The notes under the pieces were generated by a model that saw only the letters and a program-made list of their open reading frames with translations, ran no database searches and was not told the DNA's origin. A DNA stretch of 64,000 nt from Epichloe hybrida (lineage: Eukaryota; Ascomycota; Sordariomycetes; Hypocreales; Clavicipitaceae): assembly GCA_019022495.1 (NCBI GenBank), contig JAFEKR010000061.1, positions 1 to 64,000 on the forward strand, read 5' to 3'. How positions within the stretch are numbered: position 1 is the first letter of the stretch; the number at the start of each line of letters is the position of its first letter. Positions 11,660 through 22,785 of this stretch are shown here, piece by piece. The position numbers and the translations under genes were made by a program.

Positions 11660-12572
11660 TCAAGATGCATTCACCGCCTTCCGAGGCTGATGCTTCTTCT
11701 TGTAAGCCAAGAACCGCGTCAAATTCAACACCACCTCCTCCGCTCTGGTCCTCAACTCAGCCTGCGTCTTCTTATCCACGCTCTTGGCCATGGCTTTCGC
11801 CTTGGGCAGCACCGCCTCGAGATGCGCCAGGAAGTCATGTTTCCAGAAGACTTGGGCATCGTACGCGAAGTCCTCGTTGCCGTAGATTTCAAAGATCTGC
11901 CCGAGGGCCTCTACGGCATCCGCGGCGGGCGTCTCCGGCAGGCCGGCGAGCAGGGTCATCATGAAGGAGCCGATCTCGTGGTTCAGGGGTGAGGGGCAGG
12001 GATGCAGCGCGAGCTGGCCGAGGACGCCCACGCACTTTACGCCGAGGCGCTGGAAGGGATCTTGCGAGTCCTGCTGCGGGTTCGTCATCATCGTCTTTGT
12101 GGTCTGGTAGAGGGAGATGAATTTGCGGTGCTCGTCGCCCCGGAGCGGGGTGTGGCCGCCGCCGAGGCTGCGGGCGATGGCCCACGCGAGGCCGGTGACT
12201 TGGGTGGCGAGGTCGACGTCGGCCGTGTCGCTGGCGAGGATGGGCGTGATGACCTGCTGCCAGAGGGTGCGGCCGACGGGGAGCCAGGCCTTTTGTATGC
12301 CCGCGTTTTGGGCGTCGGAGAAGTCGACTAGCGAGACGGACCAGGCCATGTTGTTGAGGGCCGAGAGGGCGTGGCCTTGGAGACGGAGGGTGTCGTCGTC
12401 GCTGGGCTGGAAGGAGGCGATGCGGATGAGCTCGGGCATGGCGGCATCGAGGAGCGCTTTCAGCACAGGCGTGTCGTCCATGTTGTCCTGTTCGTCGGGA
12501 CCGCCTGCGCCCGTGACCATTTCCATGTCGGCCTCCATTTCGTCTTGGTCCATCTCGCCGTCTTCGCTTCCT

Positions 12573-12604
<32 letters not shown>

Positions 12605-13607
12605 CTCTGCTGCGCCCGAATCCTGGCCCTCGGCATCACCCATGTCCATGTCCGCGTCGCCTTCGTTGGCCTCGGCCGCACCTTGGTCCTTGCTGGCCGC
12701 CGGGGGAGCAGAGGAGGTGTCAGCGTTGGCGGAGATCAAGGCGGTGCCGATGGAGGCGAGCGTTTCCAGAGCCAGTTGCTGCTGCTCGACTGGGTTGGAC
12801 CAGCCTGGCGCATGCCAGCACACCATGGCCGGATACTTCGTTCTTGAGAGCAGACAGGGACTGGTAGCACTCGGTGTTGGCCACGAGCCTCTCGGCCAGG
12901 TTGCCGTTGTCCTCGGTCAGAATCATAAGGCATGCCAGGGCATCGCGGCGCAGGTTGGCGAGGTTCCCTGCGTCATCGCCGCCGCCGCCGCCGCTGCTCC
13001 GGCCTTGGCTTTGGCCATCATATGTGATGAGGAGGAAGAGCAAGTCGGTCACGGTGGCATTGGACGAGATGACCTCCAAGAGCTCATCTCCCGCCTCGGC
13101 CAGCGCCGTGAGCAGAGCGACAAGAGAGGCGGTGATGCTAGCAACGCTTGTTCTCTCCCCCCCGGGCAGCTTGGCGAATCCGGGGACCCTCGACAACAGC
13201 TTCTCCCCAACCGTCCTGGCGGCGTACTCAATCGCCGTCAGGACGTCGGACCGGAACAGGTGCACGCAAAAATCGGCCTCCTCTTCCTGAGCCAGCACCT
13301 GCAGTATGCCCCAGCCGGCAGCTCTGCTTTCCCAAGCGGGATCCGTGAGAGTCTGTGTGAGAAGGGTGTGGACGATCTGTTCGCGCAGGAGCAGCTTGCG
13401 GCATCGGGTGTCTTGGATGAGGTTCGTGATGGCGGTGGCGGCCGAGGAGCGAGACTTGGGGTCCGCATTCTGGAGATGTTGGATGACGGGCAGGATCTTG
13501 GCTTCTCGGAGGGCGGCCAGTTCGGGGTCAGAGGGCGGTTTGACGGGCTTTGAAATGGGATCTCGTCGTTGAGAGGCGCCGCCTCGGTTGCGGCGTGACC
13601 TGCCCAT
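11660..13607 (-). CDS. syo1: SYO1-like ARM/HEAT-repeat import adaptor, apparently frameshifted
   Basis: Symportin Syo1 carries ribosomal proteins uL18 (Rpl5) and uL5 (Rpl11) into the nucleus together with the importin Kap104. The start MGRSRRNRG with SKPVKPPSDPELAALREAKI is the diagnostic N-terminus (start 13607). ARM/HEAT helices follow, including CRKLLLREQIVHTLL and QEEEADFCVHLFR. An acidic loop with a run of ten Asp, like the Rpl11-binding loop of the family, is encoded by GTC triplets on the plus strand near 12570-12602. The C-terminal solenoid ends at AYKKKHQPRKAVNAS, stop 11660. Near 12800-12826 the frame changes between GVLACA and WSNPVEQQQLALETL. These two segments are normally separated by some tens of residues, so a short internal part seems lost. 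About 647 residues remain. No intron of usable length explains the break. Confidence 0.85.
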
Positions 13608-13756
13608 GGCTCAATGCTCAATGCTCAATAAATGAAGGGGACGCGTCCTTCTCGCTATGATTCAACGAATGAAGTTCGGCTCAGGCATCGGGGTCGGGGT
13701 CGGGGTCGTGGTCGGGGCGGCAACTGACTGCTGGCGAACTGGTGGTGCCGGCGACC

Positions 13757-13781
13757 TTTTTTTTTTTTTTTTTTTTTTTTT
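13757..13781. repeat. 25-nt T homopolymer
   Basis: An uninterrupted run of 25 T lies between the SYO1 start region and the next gene. Such runs are assembly-sensitive. Confidence 0.9.
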
Positions 13782-14008
13782 GGAGTTGCTCCTAGTGGGT
13801 GCGGATTACGGATCCGTACAGGGTAGCCATTGATGAAACCTACCCTTGTTGAAGGCGCGCCGGCCAGACGAGGTTCGGCTTGCACCTCGTCTGCATGCTG
13901 CATTCTGCTGCATTCTGCTGCATGCATTCTGCTTCTGCTGCATGCATTCTGCTTCTTGCTTCTTGCTTCAGACCTCAACTCTTTGCACTGTCGACACACC
14001 AAGTCAGG

Positions 14009-16479
14009 ATGACCTCGTCGCGGGCATGGCAGCTGTGGCGCGACGACGACGACGACGACGACGACGAAGAGATGGCCAAAAAGGACGACGATCTCAGCCT
14101 GCCGGGCCACGCTAAACACGGCGCCAGCAAGTGGAAAAGATGGCGCGTGCCGAGGTATCGGAGAAGGCGCGTCGTGGTCGTGGCGTGTGGCCTCATCATC
14201 GCAGCTCTTTTCTACCTCGTCAGCCGTCGCAACAACTCGTCCTCGTTTCCAGCCCCGGATCCTTCCTCTCGATCCGGGGAGCCTCCGCCCGACGCTGCCA
14301 AGGCGGCATCGACGGCATCGACGGCATCGGCGGCATCGTTTCATGAACCGACGACACCCGAGGGCCCCGTCAGACAGAATCAGCCCAAGTACGACGGGCC
14401 AATTCGGTATCCCGCGCTACCATCGACGCTCCGCCGCTTCTCAGCAGCGGGTGGCCCGTCGCAGAGGAATCGCAACGTCATCTTCGCTGCGGCGAGTCTC
14501 AGGAGCGCCTCGACATTGTTGCCCATGGCCTGTGAAATGTCCATGGAACGTCGAAACTTTGTTCACTTTGCTTTCATGGGCGTGGCTGACCTGACTATCG
14601 AGGCGCTACTCGAGATCAATGGCATAGACAAGGAATGTCAGCTCATGACGCATGGTATGTTGAGCTTGAGCCATGTTGGAAAAAAGAGAAAGAGAAACGA
14701 AACGCAAAGGAAAAAAAAGCCACGTTTACTAAATCAGTTGAAATAAATAAAAATAAAAAACTATAGATGCTCGACCCGATCACTATGAAACCTCAACTGA
14801 GCACCGCACTCAGATAGCAATCAAAAGAGCACTTTGTACGGGCCATGAATCAAAGAATCAAAGATTGGAAAGCAATAGTTGACGCTAACTAGAATCAATA
14901 ACGGCCTCCAGATCACTTCGACGCTCACATTCATCCACTGGCAGTCTTTATAGATTCCACAACCGCCGAGGAAGATTATTTTCTTGGCCCGGCCCGCGAC
15001 CAGATCCTGTCCACACAAGCTGCTCTCATCGAGCTGCCTGAGCGTCCCGGCAAGAGCCTCTCGTGGATTTCGAAGCTGGACGCTTTGGCTCTTTCAGGTA
15101 CGGCGCATTTCCATCATTCCATCATTCCATCATCCCCCCCCCCCCTTGCGTCTCGGGAGCAATGCTGATTGATGGATGATGATGATGATGCTCTTTCCGC
15201 AGCCTGGAACAAGGTGCGGTTTGATATTCTCATTCACGCCACCCCGACCAAGACTGCGAACCTCGAGCGGCTTCTCCGGTCGATTGCCAAGGCGGACCTT
15301 GCCGGCATTCACACCCCCAACATCACCATTGAGCTGCCCAACGTCGTCGAGCCTTTGTTGGAGTCGTTCCTGAAGGACTTCAAATGGCCTCACCCGACTC
15401 CCCGTGGCGGCCAGCAACCGCAATTGATTTCACTCCGCCGTCGAATCACTCGGCAGCCCTTGGATGAGGAGGACAGCTCCGTGCGCTTCGTCGAGTCCTT
15501 CTGGCCTACTGACCCTTCCAGCACCCATGTGCTGGTATTGGCTCCCCACACGGAAATAACGCCTCAGTTCTTTCAATGTACGTGTGCGTTGCTGTGCAAT
15601 CAATCCCTCCCAAAAAGCCGTCGGTTGTCTTTGGCCACATCCATGCTGATCCATGCTGACCCATGCTGACCCATGAGTCTCCCGTGACTAGACGTGAAAT
15701 ACTCCCTGCTACACCGACTGCACTCCAGAATGGCGCTCATGGAAGACTACGACGCGAATCTGATGGGTCTTGCTTTCTCAGTGCCACACACATTGATAGA
15801 CGGAACCACGGCCTTTTCCCCTCCCGCGCCACGAGGCACATCCAAAGGCACATCCAAAGGCACATCCCGAGGACAAACAGCTTTCCTGTGGCAACGTCCC
15901 AACAGCGAGGCCATGCTGTTCATGGGCGACAAATGGGTCGAGCTCCACCACTTCATATCGCAGACGCTCTACCACAAGAAGACCATGTCTTCACCGCCAG
16001 CCCTCATCACCCAAAAGACGGCGGGCAAGAAATACCCCGCATGGCTAGAATACGCCCTCCATCTCGCCCGTCTACGCGGGTACTACACCCTCTACCCCAG
16101 CAAGCCAACGGCCGATGCCGTCCTCGGCGTACACAGCGAGATCCCCGACCCGCCGGAGGAGTACCAGAAAGACGCATCACCAAGCTCGCCACTCGCCAAT
16201 CTCCAAGACGAAAGCAGCGAGCCCTTCAACCCAACGTCGCCCGTCAACATGCTCGACACGTTGCCCGAAAGGGGAGAGCTGCAGTCGCCCGCCGGGCTTC
16301 CTCTCCTCTCGTGGGACGGCAAACTCTCGGCACCAGCGAGCTTTGCCAAAGAAGCACAAAGGTACACTGCCTTGTTCCGCAAAGAGGTCGGTGGCTGCGG
16401 CGGAGAGGACACGCAGGGAATACGCGGAGACAAGGGGGATACCGCCGACGACCTGTTTTGTCAGGAGAGCGAGGAATAA
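14009..16479 (+). CDS. Fungal GT2-like glycosyltransferase-domain membrane protein
   Basis: Predicted type II membrane protein of 687 residues. Five exons fit in phase: 14009-14654, 14767-14835, 14912-15097, 15203-15577 and 15692-16479. Start MTSSRAWQLW was chosen because the acidic/basic cytosolic tail leads into one hydrophobic segment (about residues 55-72, VVVVACGLIIAALFYLV). A Ser/Ala/Pro-rich stem follows, then a lumenal domain with RNVIFAAASLRSASTLLPMA, KVRFDILIHATPTK, NITIELP and FLWQRPNSEAMLFMGDKWVE. This layout matches a Sordariomycete family annotated as glycosyltransferase 2-like. No classical DxD motif is obvious, so catalytic activity is inference. Low-complexity runs include poly-Asp near the start and three GTSK/GTSR units at 15832-15873. 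The C-terminus is acidic. Confidence 0.75.
15832..15873 (+). repeat. 12-bp in-frame tandem repeat encoding GTSK units
   Basis: Three near-identical 12-bp units (GGCACATCCAAA, the third altered) encode GTSKGTSKGTSR inside the last exon of the GT2-like gene. The copy number change is in frame. Confidence 0.85.
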
Positions 16480-17379
16480 AATACTCGGCTGGGACTCGGC
16501 ATTTTCATTTCGCATAGTAGCAAGGCAACGGTACCGCATATACGTCGTCGGTCATGTACTTTTAAAAACTTAGATTTCCCTGAACAATCCCAAAACAGAC
16601 TGCCCGCCCCCAGACTGAGAGAAAAGCTTCACAGCGTCGGACACGCGCATCATGGCCTTTCGGAGTGAGTGCAGCAGGGTGTGGGCGGCTGGCTGTACAT
16701 ATACGTACATCTCGGACCAGCATTGTAAGGAAAAAGTTAAGGGGATATATTCACGGACGCGAAGAATGCAAGTCGTCCTGCAGCGTCACCCCTCGATTGA
16801 TGCCCTCCACTCATGTCATCTGATTCATCCTCATGGGCTACAGCAGCCGCTCCTCCTGCTGCCGCATCTTTGTAATAGCCAACAACACAACACACGTTCC
16901 TACAATACAAAACGCCACCATGCCCAGTATCTACAACGGGCAACGTAAGCATGCGTCTCGTCTCCATTACCAACGAGGAAGTTACTCGCGAAAGCGTTAA
17001 CGTCCTACTTTCCAGACAACGATGAATATGTATAGCCAGCAGCATGAAGCAAGGTGTTTTTAGTCGAATCGCGGAGTACTGGGTTATTCGGTCACGGCTC
17101 CTGGTCACGCGGAGAAAATGCAAGGCGTTGGAAGGATCTTCGTTCAATGTAAAAGGACTTTTGACGGCTGGCAAAGTGGAAACTATTGAAAATAAGTAAT
17201 ACGTCAATTCTTGTTAGCTGCCACTAGCTTTTAATCCTGCGAGTATCACTCTTCTTGTGAGTTTTTGATCAGGTTATTATTACCAGCGGTTTTTTTATTG
17301 TTTCCCCTTGGAATGTGCATCGCATCTGAATGTGACAGTGCCTTATTTTCTCAAGGATCATGACCCAATGTATTTCATT
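16480..17379. other. Intergenic gap at the change in sequence character
   Basis: About 900 bp between convergent genes (GT2-like on plus, hymA on minus). I see no gene. Base composition by eye moves from the GC-rich left arm to more AT-rich sequence across this gap. It would contain both 3' UTRs. Confidence 0.55.
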
Positions 17380-18705
17380 TCATCTCTGCACCTGCACAGG
17401 ACTGGGTGGCATGTTTCGTATCTGCTTGATGAGAAATTCCCGTTCATCAATGAATTGTTCGTCATCAGTTCGATCTTCGAGGAAGTGCGACAGGAACGTC
17501 AGAAGTTTGTCGCGGTTCATGATGAGAATTTTCTGCACTGCCATAGACTTATGAGGATTGGCAACGAATACTTTGAACACGTGGAACCCTTCGTACTGAA
17601 CCATCTTGCGATCATCGCGGAGCAAATTCATGCAGATTTTCAGATGATCTCCACGATCAACATATGCTGTCATAACACTGTAGTTGGAGCGATCCAGCAA
17701 AATTTCCCCCAGGAGTTTGATAGATTGGCGTTTGGTGACATAACTGCTGGACTGTACTAAGGTACCGTTGTATTTCTCGAAGAACATGTCGAAATTCACT
17801 GAAAGGTAACGTGGAACAAGGTCTTTGTGCCTCGTTAGAAGTTCCTATACATGATGATCAGCGAGAGATCCTCAGTTGGGCTTTGAGTGACAGCATACCC
17901 TGAAGGTAGTGAAGGCATCAGCCCCTACCTCAAATGAACTCTTGTCGATCCAATCGAAGAACCTCCAAAAAACACCTCTTCCACTTTGCGGTCTTTCTCG
18001 ATCGATGGCGTTCAGACCTTTTGCACTGGATCCAGGCTCATCACCATCGTCGTAGAGAATCACAGTCGCAGCAGCCTCACTCTTGAGCAGTTCTCGTAAC
18101 ACTGATCCCGCCGGCATAGCGCTCTCTTTGTGGTCATACGCCCGGCACAATTCGACCAGAACCTGTGGTCTGTTGCAAACGACGTAGGACAGAGCGATTG
18201 GGTCGCTTTTTGGGGCAGCAGACGCTGGCCGAAATCGGAACACATATGAGAATATGATCTGAGTATCCTTTCGCGATTCAAAAGGTAAGCGATAGAGATT
18301 GACGGCCAGCAAGTGAAGTAGGTCCTCATCTATGAGGCCTGTGACAAGTTGGTATATTTGTTCAGGGGAGCTGTCTGTTTCTGTCGCTTTTGTCAGAAGC
18401 TGTAACGATACAGTCCAAGCAGTTGAATGTGCGCCGGTGCCTTTGGAATTCTTCAGGGCGAAACTTGCCTTGCGTTCCTTGTAGCACAACTTTCATCTGG
18501 CTCAGTACGCGGGCGAGCTCTTCTGCCTACAAGAGTCAGCATCAGAAAAGGTCTAAACACTGCACTCGAGCAATCGAACATGGTAATGAACTACAATTAC
18601 CTTGATGGCAGCATTAGGACCTTCTAGTCGCACTACATGCTCTCGTGCTTGCCTAGGTAGATCCGCCGTTGCTCGAGATCTTGCTCTACCAAACAAAAAA
18701 GACAT
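17380..18705 (-). CDS. hymA: Mo25/HymA-like scaffold protein (conidiophore development protein hymA)
   Basis: Mo25 family protein that scaffolds GCK/NDR-type kinases in the RAM morphogenesis network; in Aspergillus hymA is needed for conidiophore development. Four exons on the minus strand: 18705-18601, 18526-18469, 18386-17899 and 17844-17380, giving 371 residues (yeast Hym1 399). Start MSFLFGRARS is the conserved N-terminus. Family blocks include EELARVLSQMKVVLQGTQ, SFEVGADAFTTFRELLTRH, YVTKRQSIKLLGEILLDR, VDRGDHLKICMNLLRDD and YEGFHVFKVFVANPHK. Intron 2 (18468-18387) begins with GCAAGT, so it is a GC-AG intron; phase and homology require it. The protein ends NMPPSPVQVQR; a further short 3' exon cannot be excluded. 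It is transcribed divergently from the isoleucyl-tRNA synthetase gene. Confidence 0.93.
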
Positions 18706-19392
18706 GATGTGACTACTATTCGATGTATGAGCTTATGACAATACTGAGTTTGGCGAGGACCTGTAACGGTATTTTTCGTTATGTTGACGTACGCCACGCA
18801 ATTTGAAGGTCCTAGACAATTGGTGGCTCATTGCCTTGTATGTGGTGGGCAGGGAACAAGACTGGGCACGGATAATGGATGTCAACAACTACCGCGTTCT
18901 AGTACATCTGCGCTTTATTAAGTTAGTACTGCCACTACCCCTGTTTGACAATTGAAGAATTCGTACCGGCGCGATCAGAGGAGTACAACAAGCAAGAGGG
19001 TCTATCGTCCAGTAACATGCCACAATATGCCTAGTAGTTACGTCTAGTCGTTCTAGGACGATACTGATGTCTAGTCTTGTTCATTCCGTCTCGTGAACAT
19101 ACATACGTAAGTTCGTGCACTGTCATCATTGGTAATAGTTTTGTTTGAAGCCTAACCCCACCTTGACTCACGACCCCACCTTGACTCATGCGCACCTTTT
19201 TCTTCCTATTGCTTCCATGGTGAATACCCTTCTCTCCCAAGAAAAGCCCGGCATTATTTCACACACAAAGTCACTAGCCCGTCATTCCAGTCCAGGTTAT
19301 AGGCAATCTCTTTGCGGTTAAAGCTTTTAGCTTGAAAGACTGGCTTAAAAGAGCCCCAGCCCAAAAACCTATACTTCAGCTTATGAACCACC
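18706..19392. promoter_or_regulatory. Divergent promoter region hymA / ileS
   Basis: This 687-bp gap separates two genes transcribed away from each other. It contains two TGACTCA sites close to the tRNA synthetase side, listed separately. No supported gene lies in it. Confidence 0.6.
19164..19188. promoter_or_regulatory. Two Gcn4/CPC1-type TGACTCA sites
   Basis: TGACTCA occurs at 19164-19170 and 19182-19188, each preceded by ACCCCACCT, so the 18-bp unit is duplicated in tandem. The sites lie about 205-230 bp before the isoleucyl-tRNA synthetase ATG. TGACTCA is the known target of the bZIP activator Gcn4/CPC1/CpcA, which induces amino-acid biosynthesis and tRNA synthetase genes on amino-acid starvation. 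Sequence match and context are seen; binding is inferred. Confidence 0.6.
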
Positions 19393-22300
19393 ATGTCGAT
19401 AGACTTTCCTAAAGAGGAGATATTAACCATCGAGAGATGGCGCGCCATTAACGCATTTCATCGCCAGGTATGTCAAAGTCTGAAATTATCTGAACCTCAA
19501 GCTTGAAAACTCGTCTCGCTAAGCACTTAGTATCCTAAAGCTTGAACTCTCCAACGGCCGCCCTCTTTACACGTTCTATGATGGCCCGCCTTTTGCAACA
19601 GGTCTTCCTCACTATGGACATTTGTTAGCATCAACCATTAAAGACATCATTCCCCGATATTGGTCCATGAAGGGTTACCATGTCGAACGTCGCTTTGGTT
19701 GGGATACCCACGGTCTGCCGATCGAGCACGAGATCGATAAGAAGCTAGGCATATCGGGAAAGGCAGCCGTCACCAAGTTTGGAATCGAGAAATACAATGA
19801 AGAATGTCGTGCTATTGTCATGCGTTACGCTTCTGAATGGCGACTGACAATCGAGCGTCTGGGTCGTTGGATAGATTTTGACAATGATTATAAGGTGAGA
19901 AAGACACCGTGCTTCGTGGGATTCGCGAATACTGACAAACTCTGCCAGACCATGGATCCCAAGTTTATGGAATCACTCTGGTGGGTCTTTAAGCAACTTT
20001 TCGACAAGGAACAGGTCTATCAAGGTCATCGAGTGATGCCATACTCAACTGTGCTTACAACTGCTCTGAGTAATTTCGAAGCCAACCAAAACTATCAAGA
20101 TGTGACCGATCCAGCGGTGGTAGTATCATTCCCTCTTTTAGATGACCCAAGTGTACATCTATTGGCATGGACGACCACACCTTGGACTCTTCCCTCTCAT
20201 ACAGGCCTCGCTGTCAACCCCGACTTCGAATACATTAAGATTCATGACGAAAAGTCGGGCAAATTTTACGTTCTTTTGGAGAAGCTTCTGTCCACGGTGT
20301 ACAAGGACCCAAAGAAAGCAAAGTTCTCTCTAGTCGGAAAATTCAAGGGCAAAGACATGCTTGGATGGCGCTACAAACCGCTTTTCGATTATTTCTATGA
20401 CGATTTTAAGGACTATGGATTTCGAGTCCTCAACGGATCGTATGTAACAGCAGATAGCGGTACCGGAATTGTGCACCAGGCGCCCGCTTTTGGTGAGGAA
20501 GACTACAATGTAGCTATTGCCGCAGGGGTCATCAACGAGAAACGGCCACCTCCTGACCCTCTTGATGACACTGGCCACTTCACGGCTAAGGTCTCAGATT
20601 TCGCGGGGTTACACGTGAAGGAAGCGGATAAACATATTATAAAATACTTGAAAGCGGCAGATCGTCTGGTAGTCGAATCACAATTGCGCCACTCCTACCC
20701 TATGTGTCCTAGATCAGATACGCCGCTTATCTACCGCGCGGTGCCTTCATGGTTCATCAGGGTCCCCGAGATTATTCCCGAAATGCTAAAGAATATTGAG
20801 GGGTCGCACTGGGTGCCTTCTTTCGTTAAGGAGCGTCGGTTTGCAAGTTGGATAGCAAATGCTCGAGATTGGAACGTCGGCAGAAATCGCTACTGGGGTA
20901 CACCGATTCCTCTCTGGGTTAGCGATGATCTAGAGGAAAGAGTTTGCATTGGCAGTGTGGAAGAATTGCGGGAACTCAGCGGCTATCAAGGCGAGCTTCA
21001 TGATATCCACAGAGACAAAGTCGATCATATCACAATTCCAAGCAGGAAGGGCAAAGGAACGCTTAAAAGAGTGGATGAAGTATTCGACTGTTGGTTTGAA
21101 TCTGGTAGCATGCCCTACGCCAGCCAACATTACCCTTTTGAGAACGTCGAAAAATTCCAAAAGTCTTTCCCTGGTGATTTCATCGCCGAAGGCCTCGATC
21201 AAACGAGAGGTTGGTTCTACACGCTTCTCGTTTTAGGAACTCATTTGTTTGGACGTTCACCATTTCAGAACTGTGTTGTAAACGGCATAGTTCTGGCGGA
21301 AGACGGCAAAAAGATGTCCAAGAGACTGAAAAACTATCCCGACCCTTCCATTGTAATGGATAAGTATGGTTCTGATGCTCTCCGACTCTATCTGATTAAT
21401 TCTCCAGTTGTTCGAGCCGAACCACTGCGATTCAAGGAATCCGGTGTCAAAGAAGTAGTTCAGAAAGTTCTTTTGCCCTTGTGGAACAGTTATAAGTTCT
21501 TTGAAGGTCAAACTGTACTGCTTAAAAAGACAGAAGGGGTGGACTTCATGTGGAATTCAGACATAGAATTAACAAATGAAAATGTGATGGACCGATGGAT
21601 TTTGGCAAGTTGTCAAAGTCTCCTGGAATTTGTTAATACGGAAATGCGAGGTAAGCAAAGCACCTTGATCGACAACGAGTATTCGCTTACATGCATCCAG
21701 CATATCGACTTTATACTGTTGTGCCACGACTTCTCGAACTGATCGATAATACCACCAATTGGTACATTCGATTTAATCGTCGACGACTCAAAGGAGAGAA
21801 TGGGTTGCAAGACACACAGCACGCATTGAATGCTTTATTCGAAGTTTTGTACACTCTGTGCCGCGGTCTAGCACCGTTTATACCTTTCTTGTCAGACACC
21901 ATTTACCTAAAGCTGCTGGCACACATCCCTAAGAACCTTCAGGCAGAGGATGCCCGCAGTGTTCACTTCTTGCCATTCCCAGAAGTCAGACAAGACCTGT
22001 TCAATTCCGAGGTTGAAAGAAGAGTTTCCAGAATGCAACGAGTTATTGAGTTAGCTCGAGTTTCGCGAGAAAGGAGAAGCATTGGTCTGAAGACACCCTT
22101 GAAGACTTTGATTGTTATACACCATGATTCGCAGTATTTGGAAGATGTGAGATCACTGGAAACTTATATTACCGAGGAGCTCAATATTCGAGACCTCGTG
22201 CTTTCTAGCGACGAGGCGAGCTACAATGTTCAGTTGAGCGTGACGGCGGACTGGCCAATACTCGGCAAGAAGCTGAGGAAGGATATGATACGTGTGAAGA

Positions 22301-22785
22301 AGGCCTTACCGAAATTGAGCAGCGATCAAGTTCAAGGGTATTTACAGACTGGACAGATCCTTGTGGACGGCATTCTTCTGGAGGCCGGTGATCTGGTCGT
22401 GCGCCGTGGACTGAGTGAAGATGTGACATCCAAAAGTCTGGAGGTCAACTCGGATGATGAAGTACTCACGATTCTAGACTCGGAGATCTATGCTGAATTG
22501 GCTCAGGAAGGGCTGGCTCGCGAGGTCATCAATCGGGTTCAAAGGCTGCGCAAAAAGGCAGGCCTTCAGGCTACAGACGACGTCAAAATGGAATACCAAG
22601 TTCTGTCGGATCCTGATGACATAGGATTAGCCCAAGCCTTGACCTCACAGTCCAGTACGATTGCAAAGACTCTGCGGCGACCTCTTGAACTGGCTCAGAC
22701 AGGGGCCGAAAAGACGCAGCTGATTGCAGAAGAAGAGCAGGAGGTGCAGCAAGCTATATTCTTGCTCCGCTTGCTAAAAGTATGA
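19393..22785 (+). CDS. ils1: Cytosolic isoleucyl-tRNA synthetase
   Basis: Class Ia synthetase that charges tRNA-Ile. Exons 19393-19467, 19541-19894, 19949-21650 and 21701-22785 give 1071 residues (yeast Ils1 1072). Start MSIDFPKEEIL is followed after intron 1 by LELSNGRPLYTFYDGPPFA. The HIGH-type motif is PHYGHLLAST and the KMSKS loop is EDGKKMSKRLKNYPDPS. The editing domain contains WTTTPWTLPSHTGLAVNP, and the catalytic core has RDWNVGRNRYWGTPIP and GLDQTRGWFYTLLVLG. The C-terminal anticodon-binding domain ends AIFLLRLLKV. Intron 2 (19895-19948) is 54 nt with no in-frame stop, so retention would add 18 residues. No mitochondrial presequence is visible, which fits the cytosolic enzyme. The promoter carries two Gcn4-type sites. 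Confidence 0.96.

Noticed and set aside
12795..12830. Tiny intron in syo1 explaining the frame change
   Set aside because: Candidate GT-AG pairs are 32-36 nt, below the size seen in this window, and leave the wrong phase.
12371..13553. Long plus-strand open frames over the SYO1 gene
   Set aside because: They are antisense shadows of a GC-rich coding region; the minus-strand reading is a recognisable conserved protein.
13757..13781. Poly-T run as a retroposon poly-A tail
   Set aside because: No retroposed coding sequence, target-site duplication or element body next to it.
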